The notes: generated by a model from the letters alone, not told the origin. A DNA stretch of 64,000 nt from Nocardia wallacei (GCF_014466955.1 NZ_AP023396.1:2418001-2482000), one strand, 5' to 3'; numbered from the stretch's first letter, positions 1 through 8,167 are shown. Numbers and translations: made by a program.

Positions 1-163
1 AGCGGCGGGTGCCGCCCGGGCTGCGGGCGGGACTGATCAGCCCGTGCTGCTCGTACAGGCGCAGGGTCTGCACACCGATGTCGGCCAGTTCGGCGGCGAC
101 CGAGATCGCGTACACCGCCTGACCGGAGTGGGGCAGGTGGTGATCGTGCCGGTCCGTCGCCAT
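1..163 (-). CDS. MerR-family (HspR-like) transcriptional regulator, 5' part only
   Basis: The gene runs off the left edge, so only the first 54 residues are visible. After a His-rich N-terminus comes [20 protein letters not shown] and then [18 protein letters not shown], which is the winged-helix DNA-binding head of MerR proteins and closest in pattern to HspR, the heat-shock repressor. The ATG at 161-163 is preceded by GAGGAG at good spacing. A CIRCE element lies 46-72 bases upstream, so the gene is probably also under HrcA control. In related actinomycetes such regulators sit next to a small heat-shock protein or dnaK; that neighbour would be outside the window. The MerR call is firm and the heat-shock role is inferred from the operator and family resemblance. 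Confidence 0.8.
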   Translation of the reverse strand, partial: MATDRHDHHLPHSGQAVYAISVAAELADIGVQTLRLYEQHGLISPARSPGGTRR

Positions 164-208
164 TGGTACTCCTCACTGTCGCTGTCGACAGGATATCTGA
201 ACCGGCGC

Positions 209-235
209 CTTGCACTCTCCTGTGTTGAGTGCTAA
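209..235. promoter_or_regulatory. CIRCE element (HrcA operator)
   Basis: The CIRCE consensus is TTAGCACTC-N9-GAGTGCTAA. Here the right half GAGTGCTAA is perfect (227-235), the left half CTTGCACTC (209-217) matches 7 of 9, and the spacer is exactly 9 bases. It lies upstream of the MerR-type gene ending at 163, and this is the expected place for heat-inducible repression by HrcA. Confidence 0.85.
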
Positions 236-240
236 AAAAT

Positions 241-262
241 ATCTCTGTCAGCAGACAGAGAT
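241..262. promoter_or_regulatory. Perfect 9-bp inverted repeat beside the CIRCE element
   Basis: ATCTCTGTC (241-249) and GACAGAGAT (254-262) are perfect reverse complements around the 4-base spacer AGCA. The block is AT-rich, six bases from the CIRCE element, and not followed by a T-tract, so an operator for a dimeric regulator is likelier than a terminator. Which regulator binds is unknown. Confidence 0.5.
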
Positions 263-575
263 TATCTCGTATGAGCTGACCGGCGCTTCGAGTTCCCGCA
301 GGGGTCGGGAGCCGACGGTTCTTGCTGTCGACGGGTGGGCCCGGACGGGCTGCGGTCTCCGGGCTCACCCGAACTCGCCTCGCGCGCGCACCGAGGTTTC
401 GCGACGATCACAGGGCCCCAACAAGTGCGGACGCAATCTTGCGTTCTTGCATATGTAAGAGCATGATCCCAGCTAGCCTAGTGGTGACCACCGATCGAAG
501 ACCGGTATAGCGAAACCCGGAGATCAACATGTTTGTGCGATCAACAGTGCATTCGGGTGTGTTCGGGGTGCGGCG

Positions 576-1019
576 ATGACAGTGTCGATTGCCGAGGTGC
601 TGCCCACCGCACCGCAATTGCTGTGCGCTTTCCAAGGACGCCGATTCCAGGATCGGGTCCTGCTGCGCACCGCGCGCGCCCTGGCGGAGTTGCACAGCCG
701 TCGTGCGCAGGTGCGTGATCCGCTCATGATGGCGGAGATCGACTGTCGGCGTGGAGAACTCGTCGACGACATCAACGACTGGGTGGATCAGCAGGTGCCG
801 CAGCATCGCAACGGCGCCTCCCTGCACACCGAGAGCCTCGGCGCGGTGGTCGATCGGATGGCGCGAAGCTGGGTCGATGCCAACCAGGTGATCGACCGGG
901 AGGGCCCGCGCAGCGACAACACCCATAAACACTGGTATCACCTGGCCGAACTGGTGGACGGTTACACCGATCTCGTCATCGACGTGGCCGGTGGCCGCCG
1001 CCGGTTGCCCGAGCAGTGA
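576..1019 (+). CDS. DUF4254 domain-containing protein
   Basis: A 147-residue soluble, mainly helical protein. Residues about 80-147 carry the block I associate with the actinobacterial DUF4254 family: LGAVVDRMARSWVDANQVI, then HKHWYHLAELVDGYTDLV and GRRRLP near the C-terminus. The family has no established function. The gene stands alone between the heat-shock-type promoter region and the convergent phosphonate operon, whose last stop is 10 bases beyond its own. The ATG has little Shine-Dalgarno sequence before it, so a somewhat different start is possible. Confidence 0.7.
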   Translation: MTVSIAEVLPTAPQLLCAFQGRRFQDRVLLRTARALAELHSRRAQVRDPLMMAEIDCRRGELVDDINDWVDQQVPQHRNGASLHTESLGAVVDRMARSWVDANQVIDREGPRSDNTHKHWYHLAELVDGYTDLVIDVAGGRRRLPEQ

Positions 1020-1028
1020 CCCGTCCCG

Positions 1029-1826
1029 TCAGCGCACCGCGGCGCGTCCCCGCAGTCGCCCCAGCACCAGCAGCGCCAGCAGCGTGACCGCGACGAGCAG
1101 CGTGGTGCAGGCGGCCGCGTCGAACACCTCGCCGCGGTCGGTGGCGGCGAAGATGGTGACGGGCAACGTCTTCCACGTCGCGGGGTAGACCATGACGGTC
1201 GCGCCCAGCTCGCCCATCGACAGCGCGATCGCCAGGCCCGCCGCGGCGCCGAGCGCGGGGAGTAGCAGCGGCAGCGTGATGCGAGTCAGGACTCGGGCCG
1301 GGCCGGCGCCCAGTGATTCGGCCGCTTGGCGGTAGGCGGGATCGAGCCGGTCGAGCGCCGCGGCGACCGCGCTGAACGCGTAGGACAGCACCAGCACCGA
1401 ATGCGCCACGATCACAATCCATTTGGTGCCACCCAGCAGCAGCGGGCGCTCGTTGAAGGTGATCAGCACGCCCAGGCCGATCGCCACCGACGGAACCGCC
1501 ACCGGCAGATGGAAGATCGCGTCGGTGGTGCGCCGCCACCAGGTCGGCGCCTCGTGCGCGGCGAGCGCGGCCCAGGTACCCAGCAGCAGCGCCGCCGCTC
1601 CCGCCAGCAGCGCCGTCTGCAGACTGACCGCCAGGCTCGCCGCCTGCTCGCCGGACAGCGCCTGCCGGAAATTCCCGAAACCCAGTTCCGCGGGGAGCGG
1701 GCCGGTCCAGCGGCCCGCGAGCGCGGCCGCCACCACGGTCGCGATCGGAGCGGCGAACACCACCAGGACGACGAGCGCGAACACCGTGAGCACCAGCATG
1801 CGCCCGCGTCGAGTCCAGATCAGCAC
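1029..1826 (-). CDS. ABC transporter permease, 2-aminoethylphosphonate type (second permease)
   Basis: A 265-residue inner-membrane permease with about six hydrophobic segments. The cytoplasmic loop ESLGAGPARVLTRITLP is the EAA motif that docks onto the ATPase. The chosen GTG start (1824-1826) lies two bases after the stop of the upstream permease and directly after GAGGG, so the two are translationally coupled. It is the last gene of the phosphonate operon. The best match by pattern is the binding-protein-dependent permease pair (PhnU/PhnV-like) of AEP transporters. Substrate is inferred from the whole operon, since permeases of this type also occur in iron and sulfate systems. Confidence 0.8.
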   Translation of the reverse strand: MLIWTRRGRMLVLTVFALVVLVVFAAPIATVVAAALAGRWTGPLPAELGFGNFRQALSGEQAASLAVSLQTALLAGAAALLLGTWAALAAHEAPTWWRRTTDAIFHLPVAVPSVAIGLGVLITFNERPLLLGGTKWIVIVAHSVLVLSYAFSAVAAALDRLDPAYRQAAESLGAGPARVLTRITLPLLLPALGAAAGLAIALSMGELGATVMVYPATWKTLPVTIFAATDRGEVFDAAACTTLLVAVTLLALLVLGRLRGRAAVR

Positions 1827-1828
1827 GG

Positions 1829-2731
1829 TCAGCCCTCCCGAGTCCGAAACCTGGTGAACCAGGCGAAGATCAGCCGATAGCCGAGGTACAGCGACAGTGA
1901 CAGCACCACCTGCACGGAGGCCAGCACCGCCGCACCCGGCAGGTCGAAGGTGACGATGCCGCGGGTGTAGATCAGCGCGGGCAGGGTGATGACGCCCTTG
2001 GCGCCGGTGAACAGCACGATGCCGAACTCGTTGAGCGTCAGCAGCAACACCAGGCTGCCGCCCGCCGCCAGCGCCGGCCACGCCTCCGGTAACACCACCT
2101 GCCGCAGTACCCGCCACGGTGACGCGCCCAGGCTCGCGGCCACGTCCAGTTGCTCGCGCGGGAGTTGCGCGAACGCCGCCAGCAGCGGGCGCACCACGAA
2201 CGGGGTGAAGTAGGTGATCTCGGCGAGAATCACGCCGGTCGGCGTGGTCAGGAAATCGACAGCGGCAGAGCGGTTTCCGGTGATCTCCGCGATGAGCGCG
2301 TTGACCGCGCCCGCCGTGCCGTAGAGGAAGGTGAACGCCAACGTGACCAGGAACGACGGCAGCGTGAGCACGGTATCGATCAGCCTGCCCACCACACCCG
2401 AGCCCGGAAACGGGACGAAGGCCAGCACCACGGCCAGAAAGGTGCCCAGCACCAGGCAGCCCGCGGTAGAACACACCGCGATGGACACGGTGCGCCACAA
2501 CGCATCCCGGAACACGTGCGATCCCAGCACCCGCGACCACACCGCCGTGCCCCGGCCCGAGGGCGTCTCGGTGGACTCCGCGAGCACGCGGACGATCGGC
2601 ACCACGGCCATCGCGACGACGATCAGCACCGGCGGCAGCGTCCAGCCGATCTGCCGCCAATTCGCCCGCGCCGCAGCCCGATCCGGCTCGGGCTCGACCA
2701 CCGGTGGCTCGAGCGTCGCTGACGTACTCAT
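1829..2731 (-). CDS. ABC transporter permease, 2-aminoethylphosphonate type (first permease)
   Basis: A 300-residue permease. A short cytoplasmic N-terminus precedes the first membrane segment (residues about 30-50), and the EAA-type loop AASLGASPWRVLRQVVLPEA lies about two thirds in. The start is the ATG at 2729-2731, preceded by GAGG at normal spacing; the longer frame upstream has no membrane-protein character. It is followed at two bases by the second permease, giving the heterodimeric channel of the importer. A 457-base gap separates it from the ATPase gene, which is unusual in this otherwise tight operon. Confidence 0.82.
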   Translation of the reverse strand: MSTSATLEPPVVEPEPDRAAARANWRQIGWTLPPVLIVVAMAVVPIVRVLAESTETPSGRGTAVWSRVLGSHVFRDALWRTVSIAVCSTAGCLVLGTFLAVVLAFVPFPGSGVVGRLIDTVLTLPSFLVTLAFTFLYGTAGAVNALIAEITGNRSAAVDFLTTPTGVILAEITYFTPFVVRPLLAAFAQLPREQLDVAASLGASPWRVLRQVVLPEAWPALAAGGSLVLLLTLNEFGIVLFTGAKGVITLPALIYTRGIVTFDLPGAAVLASVQVVLSLSLYLGYRLIFAWFTRFRTREG

Positions 2732-3188
2732 ACCGACCTCACCCGCCCCGAACGGCTGCGCGGCGCGGATACGGGCAGCCCGACCGGACAGACGGCGGGA
2801 GATCTCGCCGCCGAACGGGCCGATGCCGGTCGCGGCATGGACCAGCGGGCCGCGGCCCGCTGCCGGGCGAGGTCGCCGGCGGGCCGGCACGGGGCGGCCC
2901 CGGGTCGCACCGGTGTGGCTCGGCGTCGGAAGGTGCGGCGGGTGTGGCGCGTTCCTTCCGGGGCCGGGCCGGGTTGTGCGACCCGGGGGCCGGGGCGTGT
3001 GGTGGTGTGGGCGCGGTCCCCCTCATGGAACGCGTCCTGATCACACGCCAGGTTCGTGGTAAGCGACGAAGGGGCCGGGGCGGCGGTCGTCGCGGGAACC
3101 CGGTGCGGTCCCGGGCGGAAGCCGCCGCTACGGGCGGCTGTCGGCCCGGCATCGCGGGCGTGGTGCCGCGGACGGGGGTGCGGGCGGT
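2732..3188. other. Gene-free gap inside the phosphonate operon
   Basis: These 457 bases separate the ATPase gene from the permease genes. The open frames here are Arg/Pro-rich, lack recognisable domains and look like products of high GC content. I see no terminator hairpin with a T-tract and no clear repeat. It may hold a second promoter for the permeases or the remnant of a deleted gene. Confidence 0.5.
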
Positions 3189-4400
3189 TCATATGCCGGA
3201 ACCCACGGCGGCCCTGCCGGTTTCGGCGCCGACCGCGGCCGGGATGAGCACCCCGGCCGGATCGGGTAGCCGTACACCGACGACCGCGCCCACCGCGGTC
3301 TCGACATGCCCCGGCGCATCGGCGACCAGCTCGCCCGGCAGGCCGTCGACATCGAGTACCAGTCGCGTGGTGGACCCGCGCCACACTGTGGAGACGACAA
3401 CCGCCGACAGCGCGTCTCGGTCGGCGGTGCCCGGCGTCGGCCGCTGACCCGCCGCGCTGACCCGCACGGTGTGCGGCCGCACGCACAGCAGGACTTCGGC
3501 GTCCGGAGCCCATTCCCGCTGGCCCACACCCGGTTTCGGAGCTTCCGCGCGCAAGGTGCTCGTGCCCGCCGTCACCAGCGCGGCCGTGCCGGACACGTGG
3601 TTCACCCGGCACGGGACCAGATTCGCCCCGCCCAGGAAGGCGGCGGTGAAGGAGCTGGGCGGGCGGCGCCACAGGTTCTCGGCGGTGTCGACATCGACCA
3701 GCCGCGCGTCGCGCATGACCGCGATCCGGTCGGCCAGCGCCAGCGCCTCGGCCTGGTCGTGAGTGACGTACAGCATCGCGGTGTCCGGCAATGCTTTTCG
3801 CAGCTGTTGCAGCTCGGCCAGCATGGACTGGCGCAGTTGGGCGTCGAGGGCGGCGAGCGGTTCGTCGAGCAGCAGCACCCGGGGACGGATGGCCAGCGCC
3901 CGCGCGATCGCCACCCGTTGCTGCTGCCCGCCGGACAGTTCGCGCGGGAGCCGACCCGCATACCCGGCCATCCCCACCATCTCCAGCGCTTCGGTCACGC
4001 GTGCGCCGATCTCGCCGCGCGGCACCCGGTGCGCCCGCAACCCGAAGGCGACATTGTCCCGAACTCGCATGTGCGGGAACAGCGCATAGGACTGCACCAC
4101 CACACCGATGCCGCGCGCGGCGGGGGACAGGCCGGTGACGTCGCGGCCCGCCAGGCGTACCGCACCCGAGGTCGGCCGGACGAAACCGGCCAGCGCCTTC
4201 AGCGCGGTCGACTTGCCGGACCCGCTGGGCCCCAGCAGCGCCACGGTCTCGCCCGCGGCGACGCGCAAGGTGAACTCGGCCAGCGCCACGGTCGATCCGC
4301 GCCCGCGGCCGTAGCGGACGCCGACCCGGTCGAACACGATCGCGGGCTCGGCGGCGGCCGCGGCGGTCGCCGATCCGGTCGAAGTGGTGGGTGCGGACAT
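3189..4400 (-). CDS. ABC transporter ATP-binding protein, phosphonate (AEP) uptake
   Basis: A 403-residue ATPase with all catalytic motifs: Walker A GPSGSGKST (57-65), Q-loop VVQSYALFPHM (Q103), signature LSGGQQQR (155-162), Walker B VLLLDEP (175-181) and the switch histidine in VTHDQAE (H214). The C-terminal third, from about residue 245, is a TOBE-like regulatory extension as in PotA/PhnT-type ATPases. The ATG lies one base after the stop of the binding-protein gene, so the two are co-translated. It powers the importer made by the two downstream permeases. AEP as substrate is inferred from the operon. Confidence 0.88.
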   Translation of the reverse strand: MSAPTTSTGSATAAAAAEPAIVFDRVGVRYGRGRGSTVALAEFTLRVAAGETVALLGPSGSGKSTALKALAGFVRPTSGAVRLAGRDVTGLSPAARGIGVVVQSYALFPHMRVRDNVAFGLRAHRVPRGEIGARVTEALEMVGMAGYAGRLPRELSGGQQQRVAIARALAIRPRVLLLDEPLAALDAQLRQSMLAELQQLRKALPDTAMLYVTHDQAEALALADRIAVMRDARLVDVDTAENLWRRPPSSFTAAFLGGANLVPCRVNHVSGTAALVTAGTSTLRAEAPKPGVGQREWAPDAEVLLCVRPHTVRVSAAGQRPTPGTADRDALSAVVVSTVWRGSTTRLVLDVDGLPGELVADAPGHVETAVGAVVGVRLPDPAGVLIPAAVGAETGRAAVGSGI

Positions 4401-4401
4401 G

Positions 4402-5451
4402 TCAGCTACCGGTGGCTTTCTGGTAGGCCGCGATATCGCCGTCCAAATCCTCGAGCACCTCGTTCCAGTCGGGCCGCACCACGGTCACGTCCCGGATCAG
4501 CGCGGAGGGCGAGACAGCACCGTCGGCGGGCGGTACATCCGGGACGTCCCGGCGGGCCGGGAAGGCCATCGCGTCGGGGCCGAGAGTTCGCTGCGCCTCT
4601 GTCGAGAGTAGGTACTCCATCAGTTTCCGCGCGGCGTCCCGGTGCGGCGCGCCCTTCGCCATACCCATCACGTACGGCACCGCGACCGTGCTGCGCTTGC
4701 CGTCGGCGGTGGCGGGAAAGAAGACGGTGAACCTCGACCCCTTCTCCTTGATACTGGCCAGGTTCATCTGGACGTCGCCGTTGGCGATCAGCAACTCGCC
4801 GTTGTCGACCTTCGGCTGCAGTTTGCCGGTGGACGCGGACGGCCCGACATTGTTGGCCTGCAGCTTGGCCAGGTAGTCCAGCGCGCCCTGCTTGCCGAAC
4901 AATTGCTGTAGCAGGATCAGGACCGCGGTGCCGTCGCCCGCCTGCCCGGGCGTGGAGTACTGGAGTTTGCCCCTGAACTGCGGTTCGAGCAGGTCGTCCC
5001 AGGTGAGCGCGGCGTCGACGGACGGGTTGGCGATGAAGGACAGGTAGTTTCCGGCCAGGGTGACGTACTTGCCGCCCGGGTCCTTGTCGGTGTCGGGCAC
5101 CGCGGCGGTGTCGACGCCGCTGTCCTGCAGCAGCCCGGACCTGTTCGCCTTCTGGATGAACGGCGGCAGGGTGACGAGTACATCGGCCTGCGGGTTGGAC
5201 CGCTCCTTGTCCACCCGGTTGACCATCTCGCCGGAGCCCGCCTCGACCAGGTTCACCGAAATGCCGGTCCGTTCCTCGAATTTCGCGAATCGGTCCCGGT
5301 ACCAGGCACCCATACCGTCTGCCGAATAGACGGTCACGGTGGTGCCGTCGGAGGAGGAGGTTCCGGTGCCGCCGCACGCTGTCACCGAACAGGCGACGGC
5401 GGCGGCGAACAGCACTGCGTCGAGTGCGCGGCGCGGTGTCGAAATACGCAC
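4402..5451 (-). CDS. Phosphonate (AEP) ABC transporter substrate-binding lipoprotein
   Basis: A 349-residue secreted lipoprotein. The GTG start at 5451 gives a basic N-terminus (RISTPRR), a hydrophobic stretch and the lipobox VTAC followed by a Gly/Ser-rich linker; any upstream start would overlap the hydrolase gene and spoil the signal peptide. The mature part begins TVTVYSADGMGAWYRDRFAK, the fold of family-1 solute-binding proteins such as the iron and AEP binding proteins (PhnS type). Its place between the ATPase and a phosphonatase-like hydrolase supports AEP. The ribosome-binding site is weak. Confidence 0.83.
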   Translation of the reverse strand: MRISTPRRALDAVLFAAAVACSVTACGGTGTSSSDGTTVTVYSADGMGAWYRDRFAKFEERTGISVNLVEAGSGEMVNRVDKERSNPQADVLVTLPPFIQKANRSGLLQDSGVDTAAVPDTDKDPGGKYVTLAGNYLSFIANPSVDAALTWDDLLEPQFRGKLQYSTPGQAGDGTAVLILLQQLFGKQGALDYLAKLQANNVGPSASTGKLQPKVDNGELLIANGDVQMNLASIKEKGSRFTVFFPATADGKRSTVAVPYVMGMAKGAPHRDAARKLMEYLLSTEAQRTLGPDAMAFPARRDVPDVPPADGAVSPSALIRDVTVVRPDWNEVLEDLDGDIAAYQKATGS

Positions 5452-5491
5452 GATAACAGCAACTTTCGTGTGCGGGGTGGACTGATCGGAG

Positions 5492-6169
5492 TCAGGGCAG
5501 AAGTAGCAGATCCGCGAACTGCACCACGGACGGCAGCACATGGGTCGCGCCCGCGGCCGACAACTGTGCGTGATCGTGGGCGCCGGTGAGCGTCCCCGCG
5601 ACGATGCGGGCGCCCGCTGCCAGACCGGTGCCGATGTCGCTGGCCGTATCGCCCAGCACCGCGACGCGATCCACCGCGTCGATGCGCAGTCGGAGCACGG
5701 CGGTGAGCACCAGATCCGGATAGGGCCGGCCCCGCCCGGCCTGCGCCGGGGACAGTGTCAGGTCGGCGATGTCGTGCCAGCCCAGCGCGTCCAGCAGCCG
5801 GTCCTGGGTGCCGCGACTGAAACCGGTCGTCAGCGCCACCTTGATCCCGGCCGCCCGCAGCCGCGTCATCGCCTCGGCCGCACCGGGAATCGGCGTCGCA
5901 TCAGCGGCGAACTCGTCGTAGGCGGCTTCGAAGGCCCGGTTCGCCAGCTGCGCGCGGTCCTCGTCGCCGAGCAGGGCGCGGAACACGGTGATCTTCGACC
6001 GGCCCATGGTGTCGACCACGTACCGGCGGGCGGCCTCGCGTTCGGGGCCCGTCGCGGGGATCCCGGCGGCGGTGGCGGCGGCGTCGAAGGCGCGCAGCAC
6101 CAGCCCGCCGTCGGCCACGGTGGTCCCAGCCATGTCGAGGACGGCCAGCTCGATATCGTTGTGCGACAA
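5492..6169 (-). CDS. Phosphonatase-like HAD hydrolase
   Basis: A 225-residue HAD-superfamily enzyme expected to split the C-P bond of phosphonoacetaldehyde. Motif I is DMAGTTV (nucleophile D12), which follows the DxAGT pattern of phosphonatases. The cap domain has MGRSK, with a lysine where PhnX carries its Schiff-base lysine. Motif II is ALTTGFSR and the acidic motif is LGDTASDIGTG. It belongs to the phosphonatase-like group that travels with AEP transporters. I chose the TTG at 6169 because AAGGG lies seven bases before it; a GTG at 6184 overlapping the upstream stop is an alternative. Confidence 0.82.
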   Translation of the reverse strand: MSHNDIELAVLDMAGTTVADGGLVLRAFDAAATAAGIPATGPEREAARRYVVDTMGRSKITVFRALLGDEDRAQLANRAFEAAYDEFAADATPIPGAAEAMTRLRAAGIKVALTTGFSRGTQDRLLDALGWHDIADLTLSPAQAGRGRPYPDLVLTAVLRLRIDAVDRVAVLGDTASDIGTGLAAGARIVAGTLTGAHDHAQLSAAGATHVLPSVVQFADLLLLP

Positions 6170-6180
6170 GGTGTTTCCCT

Positions 6181-7296
6181 TCACAGGTGCAGCAGGTCGG
6201 CGGTTTCCTCGCCGAGCGCCGGGCCGAGCGTCATGCCGCGGCCGCCCGGCCCGGTGATCACCCAGACGTTCTCGGCGGCGCGGGCGCGCGTGACGATGGC
6301 GTTCGGATCGATGCTCTGGCTGTAGACACCGGCCCAGCGCCGCACCACCGGCGGCAGTTTGCGGCCCAGCAGTTCCTCGGTGACCGAGGTGAGGTGCTCG
6401 TACGGGGCCTCGTCGACGTCGAAGGCGAACGGCTCGTCGTACTCGTGGGTGTCGCCGATGGTGAGCCCGCCGTGCAGGCGCTGCACGCACAGCAGCTGCA
6501 TCCGGTGCCGGGCGGCGGTGAAGGTCTGGGACTGTTCCCGATTCAGCCGGGCGAGCTGGGGTCCGGCGAAGGCGGGGTAGTAGCGGAAGCTGTCGCCGTC
6601 GGCGATCGCGGTGGTCAACTGTTCGCCCAGCGGCGCGGTCTGCATCATCTGCAGCCGGACCCGGCGGACGGGGAGGTCGCCGGCCAGTTCCCGGGTGAGC
6701 CCGCCGTGCGCGGCGCCCGGGCACACCAGCACCAGGTCGGCGGCGAAACGGCGGCCGCGGTCGTCGACGACGGCGTCGCCGGAGATCGCGCGCGCCTCGG
6801 CGCCGGCGTAGAAGGCGTAGCGGCCGGTGGCGTCCAGGTAGGCCCGCAGGGCGGGGAGCGCCTGGCGGGACTCGACCGCGGCATCGGTCGAACAGTGCAG
6901 TCCGGCAAGGAATTTGCCGCGCAAGGCGGGGTTGAGGGCGCGCACCCGGTCGGGTTCGAGGAGTTCGAAACCGCGCTCCTCGGCGGTCGGGTCCGCCGCC
7001 GCGGCCTCGGCCACCGCGAGTTCGGCGTCGGTGCGGACCAGCGTCAGCGAACCCGAGGGGCGGAATCCCACGCCCGGTACCTTGCCGCCGATCTCCTCCC
7101 ACAACCGGCGCGATCGCAGCGTGATCGCCAGCTCGTGTGCGCTGCGGCCGGACACCCAGACCAGGCCGAAGTTGCGGACCGTCGCCCCGCGGGCCTCGCT
7201 CTCGCGCTCGAGTTGCACGACCTCGTGCCCGCGGCCGATGGCGGCCAGGGCGTGCGCGGTGCCCAGGATGCCGCCGCCGATGATGACCAATCGCAT
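6181..7296 (-). CDS. FAD-dependent oxidoreductase of phosphonate operons (TIGR03364 type)
   Basis: A 371-residue DAO-type flavoenzyme. The N-terminus RLVIIGGGILGTAHALAA is a Rossmann dinucleotide site, and the C-terminal VWVITGPGGRGMTLGPALGE closes the FAD site. This family recurs beside phosphonatase-like hydrolases and AEP transporters. Enzymes of this type are reported to oxidise AEP or N-methyl-AEP to phosphonoacetaldehyde, which would feed the downstream hydrolase; I cannot tell from sequence which substrate is used. It is the first gene of the operon. ATG codons at 7305 and 7296 are both possible starts. A GGTCTAGACC operator lies 20 bases upstream. Confidence 0.8.
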   Translation of the reverse strand: MRLVIIGGGILGTAHALAAIGRGHEVVQLERESEARGATVRNFGLVWVSGRSAHELAITLRSRRLWEEIGGKVPGVGFRPSGSLTLVRTDAELAVAEAAAADPTAEERGFELLEPDRVRALNPALRGKFLAGLHCSTDAAVESRQALPALRAYLDATGRYAFYAGAEARAISGDAVVDDRGRRFAADLVLVCPGAAHGGLTRELAGDLPVRRVRLQMMQTAPLGEQLTTAIADGDSFRYYPAFAGPQLARLNREQSQTFTAARHRMQLLCVQRLHGGLTIGDTHEYDEPFAFDVDEAPYEHLTSVTEELLGRKLPPVVRRWAGVYSQSIDPNAIVTRARAAENVWVITGPGGRGMTLGPALGEETADLLHL

Positions 7297-7314
7297 GCCG
7301 ACCATGATGCGCAA

Positions 7315-7326
7315 TGGTCTAGACCG
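7315..7326. promoter_or_regulatory. GntR/PhnF-type operator, copy 1
   Basis: TGGTCTAGACCG contains the 10-bp perfect palindrome GGTCTAGACC. It differs by two bases from the second copy and lies just upstream of the FAD oxidoreductase gene, suited to repress the phosphonate operon. Confidence 0.75.
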
Positions 7327-7360
7327 GTGAGTGTTTCGCACGCGAACTCCAGGTTAATAT

Positions 7361-7374
7361 TTGGTATAGACCAA
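7361..7374. promoter_or_regulatory. GntR/PhnF-type operator, copy 2
   Basis: TTGGTATAGACCAA contains TGGTATAGACCA, the sequence I recall as the PhnF operator in Mycobacterium smegmatis. It lies eight bases upstream of the -10 hexamer TAGGCT (7382-7387) of the gntR gene, so it should serve autoregulation. Confidence 0.8.
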
Positions 7375-7393
7375 TTCCGGGTAGGCTGTCGGT

Positions 7394-8167
7394 ATGGACG
7401 CAATCGACGTGGCAGCGGTGACGCCGGGGCCCGGCGCCGACGAGATGTCCGCCGCGAGTGCGGATTCGGGCGCCCGGCTGCCCAAGGCCTACCGCGTGCG
7501 CACGCAGATCGAGCGCATCATCGGGGAACTCGACGAGGGTGATCCGGTCCCGTCCGAGCGCGAGCTGGCCGCCCGGTTCGAGGTCGCGCGCGAGACGGTC
7601 CGCCAGGCGTTGCGAGACCTGTTGGTGGAGGGGCGGATTCGGCGGCAGGGTCGCGGCACCGTCGTCTCGCGGCCGAAGCTGGTGCAGCCGCTGTCGCTGC
7701 GCTCCTACACCGAGGCGGCGCTGAGTCTGGGGCGGCAGCCGGGGCGCGTGCTGGTCGGCTGGGACGACGTTCCGGCCGACGCCGAGACCGCCGATGCGCT
7801 GGGCGTCGGAGTGGGCGCCACGGTCATGCACCTGGAGCGCGTGCTGCTGGCCGACGGCGAGAAGATCGGTCTGGAGAGCACCTATCTCACGGTGGAGCGG
7901 TTCGGCGGGCTGCGAGGTTCCTACGACCCGACCACCTCGCTGTACGCGGCCATCCGCGCCGCCGGTGTCGTCTTCGGCGCGGCGCGCGAGCGCATCGAAA
8001 CCGTGCTCGCCTCGCCCCGCGAGGCCGCTCTGCTGGAGTGCACCACCGCGCTGCCGATGATTCTGCTGCACCGCCGCACCGTCGACGCCGACGGCCGCGC
8101 CATAGAACGCGTCCGCGCGCTCTACCGAGGCGACCGCATCGCGTTCGAGGCCCAGTTACGGGAGTGA
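7394..8167 (+). CDS. GntR-family (HutC/PhnF-like) repressor of the phosphonate operon
   Basis: A 257-residue regulator. Residues about 30-100 form the GntR winged helix ([20 protein letters not shown], then GRGTVVSRP), and the rest is a UTRA effector-binding domain of the HutC subgroup. The ATG lies six bases after TAGGCT, so the mRNA is probably leaderless. The gene is divergent from the AEP operon, and the shared 97-base region holds two operators of the PhnF/DasR type. The likely inducer is a phosphonate or a breakdown product, or possibly phosphate-related as for PhnF; this is not visible in the sequence. Confidence 0.87.
   Translation: MDAIDVAAVTPGPGADEMSAASADSGARLPKAYRVRTQIERIIGELDEGDPVPSERELAARFEVARETVRQALRDLLVEGRIRRQGRGTVVSRPKLVQPLSLRSYTEAALSLGRQPGRVLVGWDDVPADAETADALGVGVGATVMHLERVLLADGEKIGLESTYLTVERFGGLRGSYDPTTSLYAAIRAAGVVFGAARERIETVLASPREAALLECTTALPMILLHRRTVDADGRAIERVRALYRGDRIAFEAQLRE

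Larger units (their letters stand above)
164..575. other. Intergenic region between the divergent MerR-type gene and the DUF4254 gene
   Basis: These 412 bases hold the CIRCE element and the inverted repeat near their left end. The rest (263-575) shows no credible ORF, only short overlapping frames without homology that I recognise. It must contain the promoter of the gene at 576. Confidence 0.6.

Noticed and set aside
408..941. 177-codon minus-strand frame opposite the DUF4254 gene
   Set aside because: The plus-strand frame has conserved DUF4254 blocks; the antisense frame has none and would overlap it almost wholly.
2739..3152. 137-codon minus-strand frame in the phosphonate operon gap
   Set aside because: Arg/Pro-rich composition, no domain, no ribosome-binding site. 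It looks like a random open frame in 75% GC sequence.
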